From positions 1 through 64,000 of the forward strand of contig JAJDCU010000016.1 in the NCBI GenBank assembly GCA_029260655.1: 64,000 nt of DNA. The letters are read 5' to 3'. Positions 62,391 through 64,000 of the stretch are shown in pieces. The notes under the pieces are model-generated. The model saw only the letters and a program-made list of their open reading frames with translations, was not told the DNA's origin and made no database searches. This stretch comes from Phycisphaeraceae bacterium. Lineage in GTDB: Bacteria; Planctomycetota; Phycisphaerae; Phycisphaerales; Phycisphaeraceae. A program made the position numbers and the translations under genes. Positions within the stretch are counted from its first letter, which is position 1, and the number at the start of each line of letters is the position of its first letter.

Positions 62391-63263
62391 TCACCCGCCG
62401 GTGCGGTGCTGGTCGAAGGCGTTGGGCAATTCGTCGGCGAGGTCGGTGGCGGTGAGGCCGCTTCGGCCGTGGCGTTTGGCCCAGCGGTCGCCGGCCAGGC
62501 CGTGCAGGTAGACGCCCAGGACGGCGGCGTCGAACGGGAGCATCCCCTGGCCGATCAGCGACGCGATCAGCCCGGTGAGTACATCGCCGGACCCGGCGGT
62601 CGCCAGCGCAGGGTTGCCGGTGGTGTTGGTATAGAGCCTTTGGCCGTCGGTGACGATGGTGTGCCTGCCCTTGAGGACGACCACGCCGTGGTGCGCCTGG
62701 GCCAGCTTCGCCGCGGCCGAAGGGCGTGTGCCGGGGTCGGTCGGGCAGTCGTCGATCCCAAGGGGTTGCGCCAGGCGTTGAAACTCGCCGGGGTGCGGGG
62801 TCAGGACTAGCTCGGCCCCGCCGCGCGGCCTGGCCCGGCCGGTGCGCGCCAGCAGGTTCAACCCGTCGGCATCCAGCACGATCGGCCGACCCCCGCGCAA
62901 TAGCGAAAGCACCTTCTGCCCGCCGCCCGTAGCGAGCCCCATCCCCGGCCCCACGGCCAGCACGGCCTGTACATCCGGGTCCGCATTATCAAGCGCCTGA
63001 CGCCAGGCGTCCTCGTCCCCGGCTAACAAGACGCCGGTCGCGCCCGGCTCGATGGTCAGGGCATACGGCAAAACATCCGCGGTCGTGGCGATCTTGGCAA
63101 GGCCCGACCCGCTGCGAAGCGCGCCACGGGCGCACAGCGCAGGCGCCCCGAGCATCGTCGGGCTACCCCCGACCACGATGACCGTCCCGAACGTCCCCTT
63201 GTGCGCTTCGCCGGGACGCATCGGCGGATCGGGGACCCGGTTGACCGTCGTCACATCCTGCAT
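62391..63263 (-). CDS. nnrD: ADP-dependent NAD(P)H-hydrate dehydratase
   Basis: NnrD converts damaged NAD(P)HX (S form) back to NAD(P)H using ADP. The 290-residue carbohydrate-kinase-like protein has GTVIVVGGSPTMLGAPALCA, VLAVGPGMG, IVLDADGLNLLA, LVLTPHPGEFQRL and the ATP-site loop ALATAGSGDVLTGLI. It lacks the YjeF N-terminal epimerase domain seen in E. coli YjeF, so it is the dehydratase alone. The ATG at 63263 overlaps the stop codon of larB by one base (TGATG), implying translational coupling. Confidence 0.92.
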   Translation of the reverse strand: MQDVTTVNRVPDPPMRPGEAHKGTFGTVIVVGGSPTMLGAPALCARGALRSGSGLAKIATTADVLPYALTIEPGATGVLLAGDEDAWRQALDNADPDVQAVLAVGPGMGLATGGGQKVLSLLRGGRPIVLDADGLNLLARTGRARPRGGAELVLTPHPGEFQRLAQPLGIDDCPTDPGTRPSAAAKLAQAHHGVVVLKGRHTIVTDGQRLYTNTTGNPALATAGSGDVLTGLIASLIGQGMLPFDAAVLGVYLHGLAGDRWAKRHGRSGLTATDLADELPNAFDQHRTGG

Positions 63264-64000
63264 CAGTTGGCCCCGCCTTCGTCTGTGTTGGTCACGTCCG
63301 CGCCCCCGCACGCCATCTTGTTGATCAGGCAGGCGCTGTACGCGGCGCCGAAGCCGTTGTCGATATTGACCACCGTCACGCCCGAGGCGCAGCTCGTAAG
63401 CATCCCAAGCAAAGCGGTCACGCCCCCAAACGACGCGCCGTACCCCACACTGGTCGGGACCGCGATCACCGGCGCCGAAACCAAACCCCCGATCACGCTG
63501 GGCAGCGCCCCTTCCATCCCCGCGATGCAGATCACCACCTTGGCGCGGCGCAGCACAGGCAGGTGCGGCTCGAGCCGTTGCAGGCCGGCGACCCCCACAT
63601 CGTTGATCGTGGATGTCGGCTGGCCCAGGGCCTTGCAGGTCAATAGCGCCTCCTCGGCGACGGGCAGGTCGCTGGTCCCGGCGGTGATGATCGGGATATC
63701 CGCCGAGCCGACGGCCGGGGCGGGCGGCTCACCCACGATCAGTGTCCCGCCCCGCGAACCAACCTCGATCGGCGCGCCATCCAACCCGCCCCGCAGCGCC
63801 TCGGCGTGATCGCGATCGGCCCGCGTTACCAGCACGCAGCACTCGCGCCCGAGGATCGCGCGGACAATTTCAACGAGTTCTCCAGGGCTCTTGCCCGCGG
63901 CGTAAACCACCTCCGCGAAACCGCAGCGCTGCTTGCGCTCGTGGTCGATCGTGGCGAACCCAAGGGGCTGGGCCCGAAGCGCCAGCAACCGCTGGCGCGC
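63263..64000 (-). CDS. larB: LarB, nickel-pincer cofactor synthesis (5'-truncated by window)
   Basis: LarB carboxylates and hydrolyses nicotinic acid adenine dinucleotide, the first step toward the nickel-pincer nucleotide of lactate racemase and its relatives. The visible 245 residues include CGFAEVVYAAGKSPGELVEI, CCVLVTRAD, TAGTSDLPVAEEALLTC and CIAGMEGALPSVIGGLV with VPTSVGYGASFGGV, typical of this PurE-like family. The N-terminus lies outside the window. larC and larE are not seen here, but could be upstream. Its stop overlaps the start of nnrD by one base. Confidence 0.88.
   Translation of the reverse strand, partial: ARQRLLALRAQPLGFATIDHERKQRCGFAEVVYAAGKSPGELVEIVRAILGRECCVLVTRADRDHAEALRGGLDGAPIEVGSRGGTLIVGEPPAPAVGSADIPIITAGTSDLPVAEEALLTCKALGQPTSTINDVGVAGLQRLEPHLPVLRRAKVVICIAGMEGALPSVIGGLVSAPVIAVPTSVGYGASFGGVTALLGMLTSCASGVTVVNIDNGFGAAYSACLINKMACGGADVTNTDEGGAN

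Overview
The window looks like a chromosomal segment of a planctomycete, most likely of the class Phycisphaerae. The grounds are: high GC content (low-to-mid sixties by eye), two PEP-CTERM secreted proteins, a prepilin-like protein with the C-terminal H-x-DG signature, an HTTM-domain protein, DUF502 and DUF2752 membrane proteins, lysine-rich histone-H1-like tails on unrelated enzymes, and modular nested palindromes between genes. The assignment is inference from gene content; no rRNA is present. About 65 genes are supported. They are mostly short operons or single genes on both strands, and no prophage, insertion sequence, CRISPR array or tRNA was recognised.

Layout. 1-4.7 kb: structured or repetitive DNA, rpsT, an HTTM membrane protein and a PEP-CTERM protein. 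4.7-10.7 kb: leuD, a thioredoxin-like protein, a DksA-like protein with lspA, a methyltransferase, a glutamine amidotransferase and thrC. 10.7-16.2 kb: a nested palindrome, proS, an AT-rich orphan gene, a nucleotidyltransferase, a prepilin-like protein and a second PEP-CTERM gene sitting next to a duplicated gene tail. 16.3-28 kb: a secreted HEAT-type protein, serS, folC, a tRNA dihydrouridine synthase, lepB, typA and tyrS. 28-36.6 kb: a kelch-like protein, a DUF502 protein, the hpf-ptsN-HPr cluster, pssA, a DUF2752/lipoprotein operon and a zinc-ribbon membrane protein. 36.6-38.9 kb: a densely structured non-coding block, then rny. 39-47.7 kb: small membrane proteins, a methyltransferase, an ATP-grasp protein, uppS, purA, an Rrf2 regulator, a MotA-like protein and serA. 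47.7-53.7 kb: hemL, rpsO-pnp, a cold-shock protein, a histidine kinase and an entericidin-like peptide. 53.8-64 kb: a KDPG aldolase, a HEAT-repeat protein, a class IV aminotransferase, a dehydratase-ACP-dehydratase cassette, a WYL regulator and nnrD-larB (larB runs off the window).

Functionally it is mostly housekeeping. There is translation (S15, S20, three aminoacyl-tRNA synthetases, TypA, HPF), RNA decay (RNase Y, PNPase) and envelope work (LspA, LepB, UppS, PssA). Amino-acid, folate, purine and haem synthesis make up most of the rest. The most interesting signals are non-coding: (i) a roughly 560-nt multi-hairpin RNA block with its own promoter and an internal terminator upstream of rny; (ii) a recurrent -10 hexamer placed exactly 6 nt before the start codon at ten genes, which implies systematic leaderless transcription; (iii) three nested palindromes that keep the same architecture while their module sequences differ; (iv) an 81% identical, ungapped 63-nt copy of a HEAT-type gene's 3' end beyond an intervening PEP-CTERM gene.
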